From Rhodococcus opacus (lineage in GTDB: Bacteria; Actinomycetota; Actinomycetes; Mycobacteriales; Mycobacteriaceae): a DNA stretch of 64,000 nt. Position 1 is the stretch's first letter. Every line of letters begins with the position of its first letter. Positions 9,129 through 16,927 of this stretch are shown here, piece by piece. The notes below the pieces were generated by a model, which saw only the letters and a program-made list of their open reading frames with translations, was not told the DNA's origin and did not search any database. The stretch is taken from assembly GCF_012396235.1 (NCBI RefSeq), contig NZ_JAAXPA010000008.1, forward strand, positions 186,001-250,000, written 5' to 3'. A program made the position numbers and the translations under genes.

Positions 9129-9216
9129 GCAGGCCGGAAGGGGCCGACACACCGCCACGAAGTCAACCCGCAGGATGGGGTGACAGGAATCTCAGGAGTC
9201 AACCCTTCCGGTCTGC
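9129..9216. other. Nested inverted repeats (possible structured RNA or element end)
   Basis: Outer arms 9129-9142 and 9203-9216 pair over 14 positions with one G-T. Inside them, GTCAACCC (9162-9169) pairs with GGGGTGAC (9177-9184) with one mismatch. A further 16-bp perfect palindrome ATGGCGGATCCGCCAT lies near 9300. No gene covers this stretch. The structures could be part of a mobile-element end or a small RNA; nothing decides between these. Confidence 0.3.
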
Positions 9217-9392
9217 TATGGCACATTACGGGCAGCTAACCCGGACCACGGACCGCTGACACGACCATAAGTCGGAATCTCACGGTGAGTGGCGGGCAGA
9301 TGGCGGATCCGCCATTGTCGTGAGACAGGCCCACGCCAATGTCGGGTCAACGGATCACCGGGGTTGATGATCGATGGTGAAGGGCTGCGGTA

Positions 9393-9662
9393 GTGCGGTC
9401 CGCTTCGGTATCGAGGTTCCCTGAGGCCGTTGATCTTGATCCGCATCCGACCTCCGTAGTGGCGAGCATCCGCCGTAAGGCCGATGGTGTTGAATCAGAA
9501 GCTGATTGGGGCGATGTCTCGCCGGAGGATCTGGTCGACGTCGCCGCACCGTGGCGAACGTTCAGCTGGTACCACGGCCAGAAGCACTATTCCGGCGCCT
9601 ACTGGGCCAGCACGGAGCGAGCGCTAATGATCTACGAGTCGCGGCTGGAGTTGGCTCGCACT
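9393..9662 (+). pseudogene. Fragment of TnsA-like transposase endonuclease subunit
   Basis: About 90 codons that read as the N-terminus of actinobacterial TnsA-like heteromeric transposase subunits: VAAPWRTFSWYHGQKHYSG followed by YWASTERALMIYESRLELAR. The reading then leaves the family at about 9660, so the nuclease core is gone. No TnsB or TnsC gene is present. A 45-bp transposon-end-like repeat starts 21 bases further on (9683). This is the relic of a Tn7-like element. Confidence 0.6.
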
Positions 9663-9682
9663 GCGAGAGAAGTGACAAGTCC

Positions 9683-9727
9683 GCAGGTCGCAGCGTCTCA
9701 AAATGCCACCGACCGCGGGACCCTACA
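9683..9727 (-). repeat. Transposon-end-like repeat, copy A
   Basis: Read on the minus strand it begins TGTAGGGTCCCGCGG at 9727 and ends CGACCTGC at 9683. It matches copy B (13006-13050) at 37 of 45 positions in the same orientation. It follows directly after the TnsA fragment, which suggests it is the outer end of that element or a binding repeat for its transposase. Confidence 0.55.
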
Positions 9728-9744
9728 GGAGCTCCCGTCTGAGG

Positions 9745-9861
9745 TCAGACCTCCGGCGGGTAGTTCCCGAAGGTGCCGCGCCGATCGCCCGCGCGGTACA
9801 TCTGATCCTGCAGCTCCGCAGGATAGGCTAGCCACTCTGCTTCTAGTTGGGGGTGCGACAT
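9745..9861 (-). other. Protein-like 38-codon frame, probably decayed gene end
   Basis: From ATG 9861 the frame reads MSHPQLEAEWLAYPAELQDQ and ends YPPEV. The same frame remains protein-like upstream of the ATG (GAYREHPTYQPVIG), and a frame change near 9935 would join it to FGKRFGGPDLPAVF. I read it as the 3' part of a frameshifted, unrecognised gene that ran on the minus strand. Confidence 0.3.
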
Positions 9862-10047
9862 TGCTCCGATGACAGGTTGGTACGTGGGGTGCTCGCGGTA
9901 TGCGCCTGGACCATCCGCCGCATCGCCCAGCAGGACCGGCCGAACACGGCGGGGAGGTCTGGCCCACCGAATCGCTTCCCGAATTCATCGCCGCCCCTGC
10001 ACCGGCGAAGGTTGCGCTGTGGGACCGTCCTCGGCGACTCTGAGTAG

Positions 10048-10812
10048 ATGAGGGAGGACGCCGCGGGGGGTAGGGAAGCCGGCACGGACCCGGTCGACGC
10101 CGCACGGCGAGCGCTCGCTTCCGTGGGTACGTTCCTGATGCCGGCGGCAGACCTGAGGCGATCCATCGGTGCCGACGCCGATCCCTGGGTTCGGTTCTCC
10201 GCGCATTGGGAGGAGCTTGCGCCCGACCCGTACGCGGCAGAACAGGGCGTGCACCGGCTGCGGCGCTACGGCCGGTTCCGGTACCGGGCGGTCGACGGCG
10301 CGCTGGAGCCGACGGCGCACGGTGAATTCGTACAGCCTGACGACTCCAACCTTCTCTACCTCGGACGAGACCGCCATTTCGAACCGCTGACAGCCGCGTT
10401 CCTCGAAGATCCGCTGTTCGAGCGCACGGTGAAGCTGGTGGGCCGGATCGCGCCGGTCCTCGACGACGCTCCCGAATGGACGGTCTGGGTGCATCCGTTC
10501 CGCGTGGTCGCATCGGCTGACAACGAGGGCCGGCCCACGCCCGAGGGCGTGCACCGCGACGGTGTCACGCTGGTCGGTTCCCTGTTGATCGGCGTCGACA
10601 ATGCCGTCGGGGGCGAAAGCTCGGTGTTCGGCCCGGACGGCGAACGACTCGTGACGGCGACCCCGCGCGAACCCGGCACCTTCCTCCTGGGCGACGACCG
10701 TTGCACCTGGCACGGTGTCTCGCCGATCCGACCCGTCGACCGCGGTGAGCCGGCCCGGAGGGACGTGCTGGTAGTCACCTTCACACCGTCGGCTTCTTGC
10801 GGCGGGCCGTGA
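10048..10812 (+). CDS. 2-oxoglutarate/Fe(II) dioxygenase, PF10014-like
   Basis: A 254-residue protein resembling the 2OG-Fe_Oxy_2 family, to which amino-acid hydroxylases such as L-isoleucine 4-hydroxylase belong. The iron-binding pair is in PEGVHRDGVT (H and D), the GGES segment follows, and the distal histidine is in CTWHGVSPI. The substrate is unknown; a free amino acid is possible. Its last 32 bases overlap the end of the convergent efflux pump gene. An amino acid or metabolite hydroxylase beside an exporter could be a functional pair, but they are on opposite strands. Confidence 0.75.
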   Translation: MREDAAGGREAGTDPVDAARRALASVGTFLMPAADLRRSIGADADPWVRFSAHWEELAPDPYAAEQGVHRLRRYGRFRYRAVDGALEPTAHGEFVQPDDSNLLYLGRDRHFEPLTAAFLEDPLFERTVKLVGRIAPVLDDAPEWTVWVHPFRVVASADNEGRPTPEGVHRDGVTLVGSLLIGVDNAVGGESSVFGPDGERLVTATPREPGTFLLGDDRCTWHGVSPIRPVDRGEPARRDVLVVTFTPSASCGGP

Positions 10813-12316
10813 GCACGAAGGCCGCCACAGCCACAGCGACGGGCAGGACGCTGACGGTCAGCATGGTGAGTCGCACCGCGTCGGCGAAGTCCGCTCCGAG
10901 GTCGAGACCGCCCACCTGCCGAAGCAGGTTCGGGTCGTACCCGGCGCCACCGAGGCTCTGCGCCACCGAACTGCGCGCGGCATCCACGGCTTGCTCGCCC
11001 TGGGTCGCCGTCAGTCCGCGTGCCTCGGTGTCGGCCAGCCATTCGCGCTGGAAGAACACGTTGAGAAGCAGCAGGTACACGGTGGGTCCGAACGCATAGC
11101 CGGTCATCCCGAAGGCCAACTGCACGGAAGCCACCGTTCCGGACTGCCCGCTCGGCGCCTGGGAGAGCACCGTCTCGGACACCGATGTGGAGGTCACCAT
11201 CGAGCCCAGGTTGTACAGCCACACGGCCGAGACGAGCAGCCACAGCGCCATCGTCGGTTCGACCGTGCCCGCCATCAGCAGTCCGGCGGCTGCCATGAAC
11301 AGGAGGCCGACGACCATCACCGGTCTCGGCGAGAACTTCCCCACCAGGCTCCCGGACAAGACCACGAAGCCGGCAATCAGCAGCGTGCCGGGGAGGAACA
11401 ACAGGCCGATGGTCTCCGGCGACAGCGCGAGCACGACACTGCCGAACTGCCCCAGGACGATGCCGAGTCCGGCCATGAGGAAATTCAGCGTGAAGGTCGC
11501 GGCCAGAGCCACGCTGAAGGGCCGGCTTGCGAACAGAGCCAGGTCCAGTGCCGGTTCGGAGGTGCGGCGTTCGTGGCGAACGAAAAGCACGGCGGCGACC
11601 ACGCTGACAGCCAGCGGCAGCCATGTCTCGGGCCGGAACATGCCGTTCTGCGCGGCTGCCAGTCCGATGACGAGTGCCAGGAGCGCCGTACCGACCAGGG
11701 CGACGCCGGCCACGTCCAGCCGAGCGCGATGCTGAACGGGCGTCTCCGGGACGTACCTCGCCGTCAGCAGAAGCGAGATCACGGCGAGCAGCGGTGCGAC
11801 CAGGAACACGACTCGCCAGCCGGCGGCCGCCACCGCCCAGCCCGTGAGCGCCGGGAGTACCCCACAGAGAACCATCTCGACGGCCACGAAAACGCCGATG
11901 GCCGTCGGCCGCTGCTTGTCCGTCACGGAAGCCTTGAGCAGGGCCAGCGGCACGCCGAGCAGCGCCGTCATTCCCAATCCGTCCAAGACTCGCATCGCAA
12001 ACAGAAAGGTGTAGTTGGGCGAAAGCATGGAGAGCAGGTTGGCGACCGTGACGACGACCAGTCCCGACATCAGCAAGCGTCGAAGCCCGAACGCGTCGCC
12101 GAGGTTGCCCGCGGCGAGGACGGCGGCGGCCATCACCAGCGTCGCCATGCCGCCCAGCAATCCGCCGAACTGCGGTGGCACATCGAGGGCCCGGCTCACC
12201 TGCGGCAGATTCAGGCTCAGCACCAGCGGGTCGACGACCGTGATCGTGAAGGCGAAGGACAGGGCCAGGATGATCGGCAGGGTCCTCAGGTCGGCCTGCA
12301 ACCGAGACGTAGGCAC
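10781..12316 (-). CDS. MFS drug:H+ antiporter, DHA2 (EmrB/QacA) family
   Basis: A 511-residue membrane exporter with about 14 predicted helices. Family signatures are visible: GNLGDAFGLRRLLMSGL (motif A) after the second helix, and FAMRVLDGLGMTALLGVPLALL in the fourth. GTG 12316 is preferred over ATG 12340 because GGGGAGG lies six bases before it. A polar extracytoplasmic segment (about 420-470) separates the last two helices, as in this family. The substrate is unknown. It overlaps the dioxygenase gene tail to tail. Confidence 0.88.
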   Translation of the reverse strand: MPTSRLQADLRTLPIILALSFAFTITVVDPLVLSLNLPQVSRALDVPPQFGGLLGGMATLVMAAAVLAAGNLGDAFGLRRLLMSGLVVVTVANLLSMLSPNYTFLFAMRVLDGLGMTALLGVPLALLKASVTDKQRPTAIGVFVAVEMVLCGVLPALTGWAVAAAGWRVVFLVAPLLAVISLLLTARYVPETPVQHRARLDVAGVALVGTALLALVIGLAAAQNGMFRPETWLPLAVSVVAAVLFVRHERRTSEPALDLALFASRPFSVALAATFTLNFLMAGLGIVLGQFGSVVLALSPETIGLLFLPGTLLIAGFVVLSGSLVGKFSPRPVMVVGLLFMAAAGLLMAGTVEPTMALWLLVSAVWLYNLGSMVTSTSVSETVLSQAPSGQSGTVASVQLAFGMTGYAFGPTVYLLLLNVFFQREWLADTEARGLTATQGEQAVDAARSSVAQSLGGAGYDPNLLRQVGGLDLGADFADAVRLTMLTVSVLPVAVAVAAFVLTARRKKPTV

Positions 12317-12502
12317 CGCCCACCTCCCCTGCTCCCACATCCGACGTGATCGACTCTAGCCTCCGGCTTCCGCATCCCGTCCGAGGTTCGGAGGACCGAA
12401 CCGACTGCCCGACCCAGTGGCTCGTGGTGGATGCGAGAGACCGCCGTCGTCGAGGATCTAAGCGAGACCCGGCCACCGACGCGTTGCGCGCGGTCGTGGG
12501 GG

Positions 12503-12880
12503 CTACGCCCGGGACGGAATATGGACGCGCGGCCCGGGATGGGGCAGGTTCATGCCATGACCGGCGTGGCCTTCCCAGAAGCCGAACCAGCAGTCGTCCG
12601 GAGTAGTGGTGTGTTGCACGAGGACATCGGGCAGCGCCGCGAACTGTCCTTCCGGCATGTCCCCTCCGTCGGGTTCTTGGTTCCAGACGTTGTCGCGGCC
12701 GTCACCGGCACCGTGATGTATGCCGGCCTGCAGCCGGTGGCGGGGTCAATCCGGGCGGCGGATGCAGTACTCGCGAATACCGGGTGTAGATCGGTGGCAC
12801 GAGCGATCCGACCGTGCACTCGAACCGCGACAGCGCCTGGGCGATCCAGTCGCCGGGCGAGGTATCTTCCAGCACGTCGG
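12503..12880 (-). pseudogene. Decayed gene of an unnamed actinobacterial family
   Basis: Two reading frames of the minus strand are clearly protein-like. The first reads SPGDWIAQALSRFECTVGSL then VPPIYTRYSRVLHPP and stops at a TGA near 12702. The second continues DNVWNQEPDGG and TTPDDCWFGFWEGHAGH and ends RVHIPSRA at a stop at 12503. These phrases belong to a conserved actinobacterial hypothetical family with a WFGFWEGYG core, normally longer at the C-terminus. The frameshift and early stop mean it is not functional. Confidence 0.6.
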
Positions 12881-13005
12881 GGCATCTCCGAACAATCGGG
12901 ATTACGCCGTCGGCACAGGGAGCTGGTGGGGGAAGGTCCGCTGAAGAAATGCCATCAGGTTGAGACAGATCGCCGTGGCCATACCATGAGACTCAAGATG
13001 AATGA

Positions 13006-13050
13006 GCAGGTCGTCGCGTCACGAAATGTCATCGGCCGCGAGACCCTACA
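13006..13050 (-). repeat. Transposon-end-like repeat, copy B
   Basis: On the minus strand it begins TGTAGGGTCTCGCGG at 13050 and ends GACGACCTGC at 13006. It matches copy A (9683-9727) at 37 of 45 positions, same orientation. Its TGTAGGG terminus directly abuts the D-arm-like sequence at the start of the tRNA-like RNA (13051), so an element end appears to have landed at or in the 5' part of that RNA gene. Confidence 0.55.
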
Positions 13051-13213
13051 TCAGCGGTAGAGCGCGTCCGTGCCTCCGCCGACTCCGAAGTCGGCACGAC
13101 ATGCGTGTGCGCCACCCGGTGCGCAGACGACGGATACTCCTCAGGTGAAGTGCGCAAGCACGCGGTTCGACTCCGCACCCCGTCGTGGACTCGACCTCGG
13201 GTGGCGCGCACCC
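13051..13213 (+). ncRNA. Y RNA-like noncoding RNA (YrlA type), partner of Ro60
   Basis: A tRNA-mimicking RNA directly upstream of the Ro60 gene. A closing stem 13127-13133/13180-13186 (ACGACGG/CCGTCGT, perfect) encloses a D-arm-like element with CAGGT in its loop (13136-13151), a short hairpin GTGC-GCAA-GCAC (13150-13161) where a tRNA has its anticodon arm, and a T-arm GCGG-TTCGACT-CCGC (13162-13176). Upstream, 13063-13074 pairs with 13093-13105 to give a long stem with a single bulged C (13069), reminiscent of the Ro-binding helix of Y RNAs. TCAGCGGTAGAGC at 13051 resembles a tRNA D-arm. A small hairpin at 13199-13213 may end it. Bacterial Y RNAs with tRNA-like domains are known beside Ro60 genes; the exact ends here are guesses. 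Confidence 0.65.
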
Positions 13214-13250
13214 CACGAGCACCGACACCGCCCGGAAGGAGGAACAACCC

Positions 13251-14675
13251 ATGAGCAAGTTCAACCTGAAGACGCTGCGCCGCACCAAGGTACAGAGCCC
13301 CATCACGTCGGAGACGCAACCGGCCGGCCGCACGTTCGAGGGCGGCTACGCCCGCGACGCGAAGAGCGAGCTGTTCCTCCTCGCGGTCACCAACATGCGC
13401 CGCGACGCGCATCTGCGTTCGGCGTCCGTGGTGGCCGCGGCCGAGTTCGTCCGGGCCCGGCTGGGCGCCGGTCTGCACGGCGGCAACCGCGCCGTCATCT
13501 CGTCGGCGCTGGAGCGGGCCGACGAGCCGGGTGAGATCCTCGCCTACTGGATTGCGCGCCACGGTCGTTCGATCCCGAAGCCGGTCAAGCGCGGGGTCGC
13601 CGATGCCGCCGTCCGCCTGTACTCGGAACGCTCACTGCTGAAGTGGGATTCCGATGCCAGGGACGTCCGCTTCGGCGACGTCCTCGAGCTCACCCATGCG
13701 TCGCCGTCGGCGACATGGCAGGGCGAGCTGTTCCGGCACGCGATCGATCGGCGGCAGGGACGCGAGAACACGATCCCCACCGGCCTGCGGATGCTCACGG
13801 AACGGGCGGCGCTGGCGGCGCTCCTGCCGGAGGATCGGCGTGCCGTCCTCCGGACCCCGGAGCGGCTGTCGGCGGCCGGCATGACGTGGGAGTCGCTCGC
13901 CGGCTGGCTGGAGGGACCGATGGACGCGGCAGCATGGCAGGCGGTGATCCCGTCCATGGGGTACATGGCGCTTCTGCGCAACCTGAGGAACTTCGACGAG
14001 GCCGGGCTTCCCGACCACGTCGCCGAACAGGTGGCGGCCCGGATCGCCGATCCGGGCGAGGTAGCGAAGTCGCGGCAGCTGCCGATGCGGTTCCTCGCGG
14101 CCTACCGGAACGCGCCGAGCCTGCGGTGGGGACATGCGCTCGAACGTGCGCTCGGGGCATCGCTGTCCGCGGTCCCGTCGCTGCCCGGCCGCACCCTGGT
14201 GCTCGTCGACCGGTCCGGATCGATGTTCTACAGCCGCGTCTCGGCGCGGTCGGAACTGACGCGGGCGGACGCGGCCGCGGTGTTCGGCACCGTTCTGGCG
14301 GCGCGTGCCGAACGGGCCAACCTGGTCGAGTTCGGCACGGACAGCCGGTACGTGCCGTTCAAGCACCAGCCGGTGCTGCGGGTCGTCGACAGTTTCGGCG
14401 ACCTGGGCGGCACAGACACCGCGTCGGCGGTGCGGAAACACTACCGCGACCACGATCGCGTCGTCATCGTCACCGACGAGCAGGCGGCGTGGGGCGATCC
14501 GACCCGGCACGTCCCGGCCGACGTCCCCGTGTACACGTGGAACGTGGCGGGCTACCGACACGGACACGGACCGACGGGATCCGCGAACCGCCACACGTTC
14601 GGCGGACTGACGGACGCGGGATTCTCGATGATCCCGATCCTGGAGGGCACCCGGAACGGCGAGTGGCCGTTCTGA
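13251..14675 (+). CDS. rsr: Ro60/Rsr-like TROVE-vWA RNA-binding protein
   Basis: A 474-residue ortholog of the Ro60 autoantigen. The TROVE domain (about residues 20-300) shows GGYARDAKSELFLLAVTNM near its start and helical HEAT-like repeats. The C-terminal vWA domain carries a MIDAS motif DRSGSM with D320, S322 and S324, plus GGTDTAS and VIVTDEQ. In Deinococcus and Salmonella such proteins bind Y RNA, which tethers them to polynucleotide phosphorylase for structured RNA decay. ATG 13251 follows AAGGAGG at 13236-13242. Typical Rsr proteins are about 500-540 aa, so this is slightly short but has both domains. No RtcB/RtcA ligase-cyclase genes are adjacent. Confidence 0.9.
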   Translation: MSKFNLKTLRRTKVQSPITSETQPAGRTFEGGYARDAKSELFLLAVTNMRRDAHLRSASVVAAAEFVRARLGAGLHGGNRAVISSALERADEPGEILAYWIARHGRSIPKPVKRGVADAAVRLYSERSLLKWDSDARDVRFGDVLELTHASPSATWQGELFRHAIDRRQGRENTIPTGLRMLTERAALAALLPEDRRAVLRTPERLSAAGMTWESLAGWLEGPMDAAAWQAVIPSMGYMALLRNLRNFDEAGLPDHVAEQVAARIADPGEVAKSRQLPMRFLAAYRNAPSLRWGHALERALGASLSAVPSLPGRTLVLVDRSGSMFYSRVSARSELTRADAAAVFGTVLAARAERANLVEFGTDSRYVPFKHQPVLRVVDSFGDLGGTDTASAVRKHYRDHDRVVIVTDEQAAWGDPTRHVPADVPVYTWNVAGYRHGHGPTGSANRHTFGGLTDAGFSMIPILEGTRNGEWPF

Positions 14676-14693
14676 TCCCGGGGCGGTGACCGG

Positions 14694-15311
14694 TCAGGTG
14701 CAGGTGGCCAGTGCGTGTTCGACGCGCTGCGCCACCTGCGCCGGCAGGGATCCGCACTGCCCGTGCAGTGCGCGCGCATTCAGTCGCCCGATCGCGACGC
14801 CGTCGGCGACCACCTCGTCGAGCAGTTCCTGCGAGATGCCGCTGGCGGCGAGGTCGAGTGCCGTGCACAGCGGCGTGGTGATGCGCAGGGGGCCGACCTG
14901 CTCGCAGTCCTCCGGGCGGAGCGAACGCCGGTGCAGCGCCAACTGCTGCGTCGGCGAAGGCGGCGACAGCACCGTCGAGAGGTGGATGAACCGCGGGTAC
15001 AGATGCCCGAGACCGTGAAGTTCGGCGGCACTCTGGTGGGAGACCGCGGCGGCGGCACCGAACCAGGTGCACCACTTCGCGAATTCCTCGAGATCGGAGT
15101 GCGGGCAATCCTTCAAGCGGAACAGATCTCGCTCGATCTTGACCCACGAGCCGTCGGCAACGCGCTCGCCGATCTCGTCGGAGGCGAAACCGAGGCGCAG
15201 CACTTGCGCAGTGGTGAAGAAACCCGCCTGAGCCGTCGCGACGCGTGTCAGTTCTTCACCGACACCTTCGCGCTCCGGGTCACCGGGACGTGGAGCCAAC
15301 CATCCGGACAT
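14694..15311 (-). CDS. AbiEi-like antitoxin domain protein (orphan)
   Basis: A 205-residue protein of the type found in actinobacterial AbiEi/type IV toxin-antitoxin annotations: an N-terminal winged helix (AQAGFFTTAQVLRLGFASDEIGERVADGSW), a SAAELHGLG segment, and RITTPLCTALDLA in the middle. No nucleotidyltransferase toxin of the AbiEii kind lies next to it, so it is either solitary or works with a distant partner. It converges on the Ro60 gene with only 18 bases between stops. Its role is unknown. Confidence 0.7.
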   Translation of the reverse strand: MSGWLAPRPGDPEREGVGEELTRVATAQAGFFTTAQVLRLGFASDEIGERVADGSWVKIERDLFRLKDCPHSDLEEFAKWCTWFGAAAAVSHQSAAELHGLGHLYPRFIHLSTVLSPPSPTQQLALHRRSLRPEDCEQVGPLRITTPLCTALDLAASGISQELLDEVVADGVAIGRLNARALHGQCGSLPAQVAQRVEHALATCT

Positions 15312-15424
15312 TCCCCTAGATTACTGGGCGATTGTGGCACGTATCACAATTTCTGCGGATCTCGGCGACCCGCCGCGGGCGCATTCACAGAAATTGTTCA
15401 GAGTTGTCGGGAAGAATCCGTGTA

Positions 15425-16192
15425 ATGGCAGCCCGAACGAACTCCGCACCCCGAAGTAACCGTGTGCTCGTCATCTCTCTTGTCGTCATCGCCGCGCTCG
15501 TGGTGGTCCTCGTCGGCGGCGAACTCTTCGTGCGCAACAGAGTGAAGACCTGCATGGCAGACCAGTTCGAGAGCCAACTCGGCTCGCAGGTGGACGTGGG
15601 CCTGAGCTGGAAGCCGGTCCTGCTCCAGTCGGTCGACAAGAACGTCCCGTACATCACCATCGACAGCGACGACACCAAGTTCGGCCCCGCCCAGGGAATG
15701 CAGGTGCACGCCCAGGTCAACGACATCCGGATCGAGAACACCGCGGACAGCAGCGGCACCATCGGCAGTTCCGACGCGGACATCACCTGGTCCACCGCGG
15801 GCATCCTCGCGACGCTGCAGCAGCAGGCGTTCGGTTCGCTCATCAGCGGCGTCACCGCCGATTCGAACGCCGGGACGTTGAGGTTCTCCGTCGGCCCGGC
15901 CGGGCTCGCGGATCTGACCGTCAAACCGGAGGTCGTGAACGGGACCGTCAAGGTGGAGACGGTGGGTGCGGAGGTCCTCGGTTTCGGTCTTCCCACCGAT
16001 CTCGTCGACGGGGTCGTCCAGATCCTCACGTCGAGTCTGCAGACCTACCCGCTGGGCATGCAGCCGACGTCGTTGAAGGTCACCGACGACGCCATCGAGA
16101 TCACCCTCGAAGGCGGCGCCTACAGGATGCCTGCCGCCGGCACCCAGCAACAGCAGCAAGAACAGCAGAGCAGCTGCGGCCTCCTGGTCTGA
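15425..16192 (+). CDS. LmeA-like (DUF2993) phospholipid-binding cell-envelope protein
   Basis: A 255-residue exported or membrane-anchored protein. Residues 15-33 (RVLVISLVVIAALVVVLVG) form an N-terminal anchor. The remainder has the DUF2993 pattern: CMADQFESQLGSQVDVGLSW, repeated beta strands and a PLGMQPTSLKVTDDAIEITLEG ending. In mycobacteria LmeA is a periplasmic phosphoinositide-binding protein needed for normal lipomannan growth, so an envelope role is likely. A glutamine-rich run (QQQQEQQ) precedes the C-terminus. ATG 15425 is chosen because the anchor follows at once. Confidence 0.78.
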   Translation: MAARTNSAPRSNRVLVISLVVIAALVVVLVGGELFVRNRVKTCMADQFESQLGSQVDVGLSWKPVLLQSVDKNVPYITIDSDDTKFGPAQGMQVHAQVNDIRIENTADSSGTIGSSDADITWSTAGILATLQQQAFGSLISGVTADSNAGTLRFSVGPAGLADLTVKPEVVNGTVKVETVGAEVLGFGLPTDLVDGVVQILTSSLQTYPLGMQPTSLKVTDDAIEITLEGGAYRMPAAGTQQQQQEQQSSCGLLV

Positions 16193-16204
16193 CCGACCAC
16201 CGGG

Positions 16205-16870
16205 TCAGTCGGGCAGCCCGTCCAGGACAGCACGGGTTCCCGACAGTCCCAGCCGCGTCGCACCGGCCGCGATCATGTCGAGGGCGGCCTGTGCGGTGCG
16301 GATCCCGCCGCTCGCCTTCACGCCGATCCGACCGCCGACGGTCTGCGCCATCAGCCGCACCGCCTCCACGGTCGCTCCCCCGGCCGGATGGAATCCGGTG
16401 GACGTCTTCACGAAGTTCGCGCCGGCCCGCTCGGCGGCCCGGCACGATTCGACGATCGCCTCGTCGGTGAGCGCGGCGGTCTCGAGGATCACCTTCAGGA
16501 CCGTGCGGTCGCCGACGGCCTCGCGGACGGTGAGGACGTCGGCCAGCACCGCGTTGAAGTCGCCGGCCACGGCGGCACCGATGTCGATCACCATGTCGAT
16601 CTCCTGCGCACCCTGGTCCACGGCGAGCCGGGCCTCGGCCCCCTTGACCAGCGAGTGGTGCTTGCCCGAGGGAAACCCGACCACCGCGGCGGTCACCAGA
16701 CCCGGCGCCTTGATCGGCAGCATCGACGGCGACACGCAGACGGCGAGCACGCCGAGCGAGCGCGCCTCGTCGATCAGCGCCTTCACGTCGTCGGTGGTGG
16801 CCTCGGGCTTGAGGAGCGTGTGGTCGACGAGGTCGGCCACCTGGGAGCGGGTCAGTGCAACGTCGGACAT
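16205..16870 (-). CDS. deoC: Deoxyribose-phosphate aldolase
   Basis: A 221-residue class I aldolase cleaving 2-deoxyribose 5-phosphate to glyceraldehyde 3-phosphate and acetaldehyde. The Schiff-base lysine lies in NFVKTSTGF, the second active-site lysine in GVKASGGIR, and [10 protein letters not shown] is conserved. ATG 16870 ([11 protein letters not shown]) is preferred to the longer frame from 16921, which would run into the divergent methyltransferase promoter. It converges on the LmeA-like gene with 12 bases between stops. Rv0478 occupies the matching place in mycobacteria. Confidence 0.95.
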   Translation of the reverse strand: MSDVALTRSQVADLVDHTLLKPEATTDDVKALIDEARSLGVLAVCVSPSMLPIKAPGLVTAAVVGFPSGKHHSLVKGAEARLAVDQGAQEIDMVIDIGAAVAGDFNAVLADVLTVREAVGDRTVLKVILETAALTDEAIVESCRAAERAGANFVKTSTGFHPAGGATVEAVRLMAQTVGGRIGVKASGGIRTAQAALDMIAAGATRLGLSGTRAVLDGLPD

Positions 16871-16927
16871 ACCTGTGAGCTTCGCACAATGCCTTCCGGG
16901 GCTCGCGGCACGGCCTAGCATCGCCGT

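Noticed and set aside
12431..13060. A 209-codon plus-strand ORF upstream of rsr
   Set aside because: It is antisense to the decayed minus-strand gene and runs through the element repeat; its translation has no family character.
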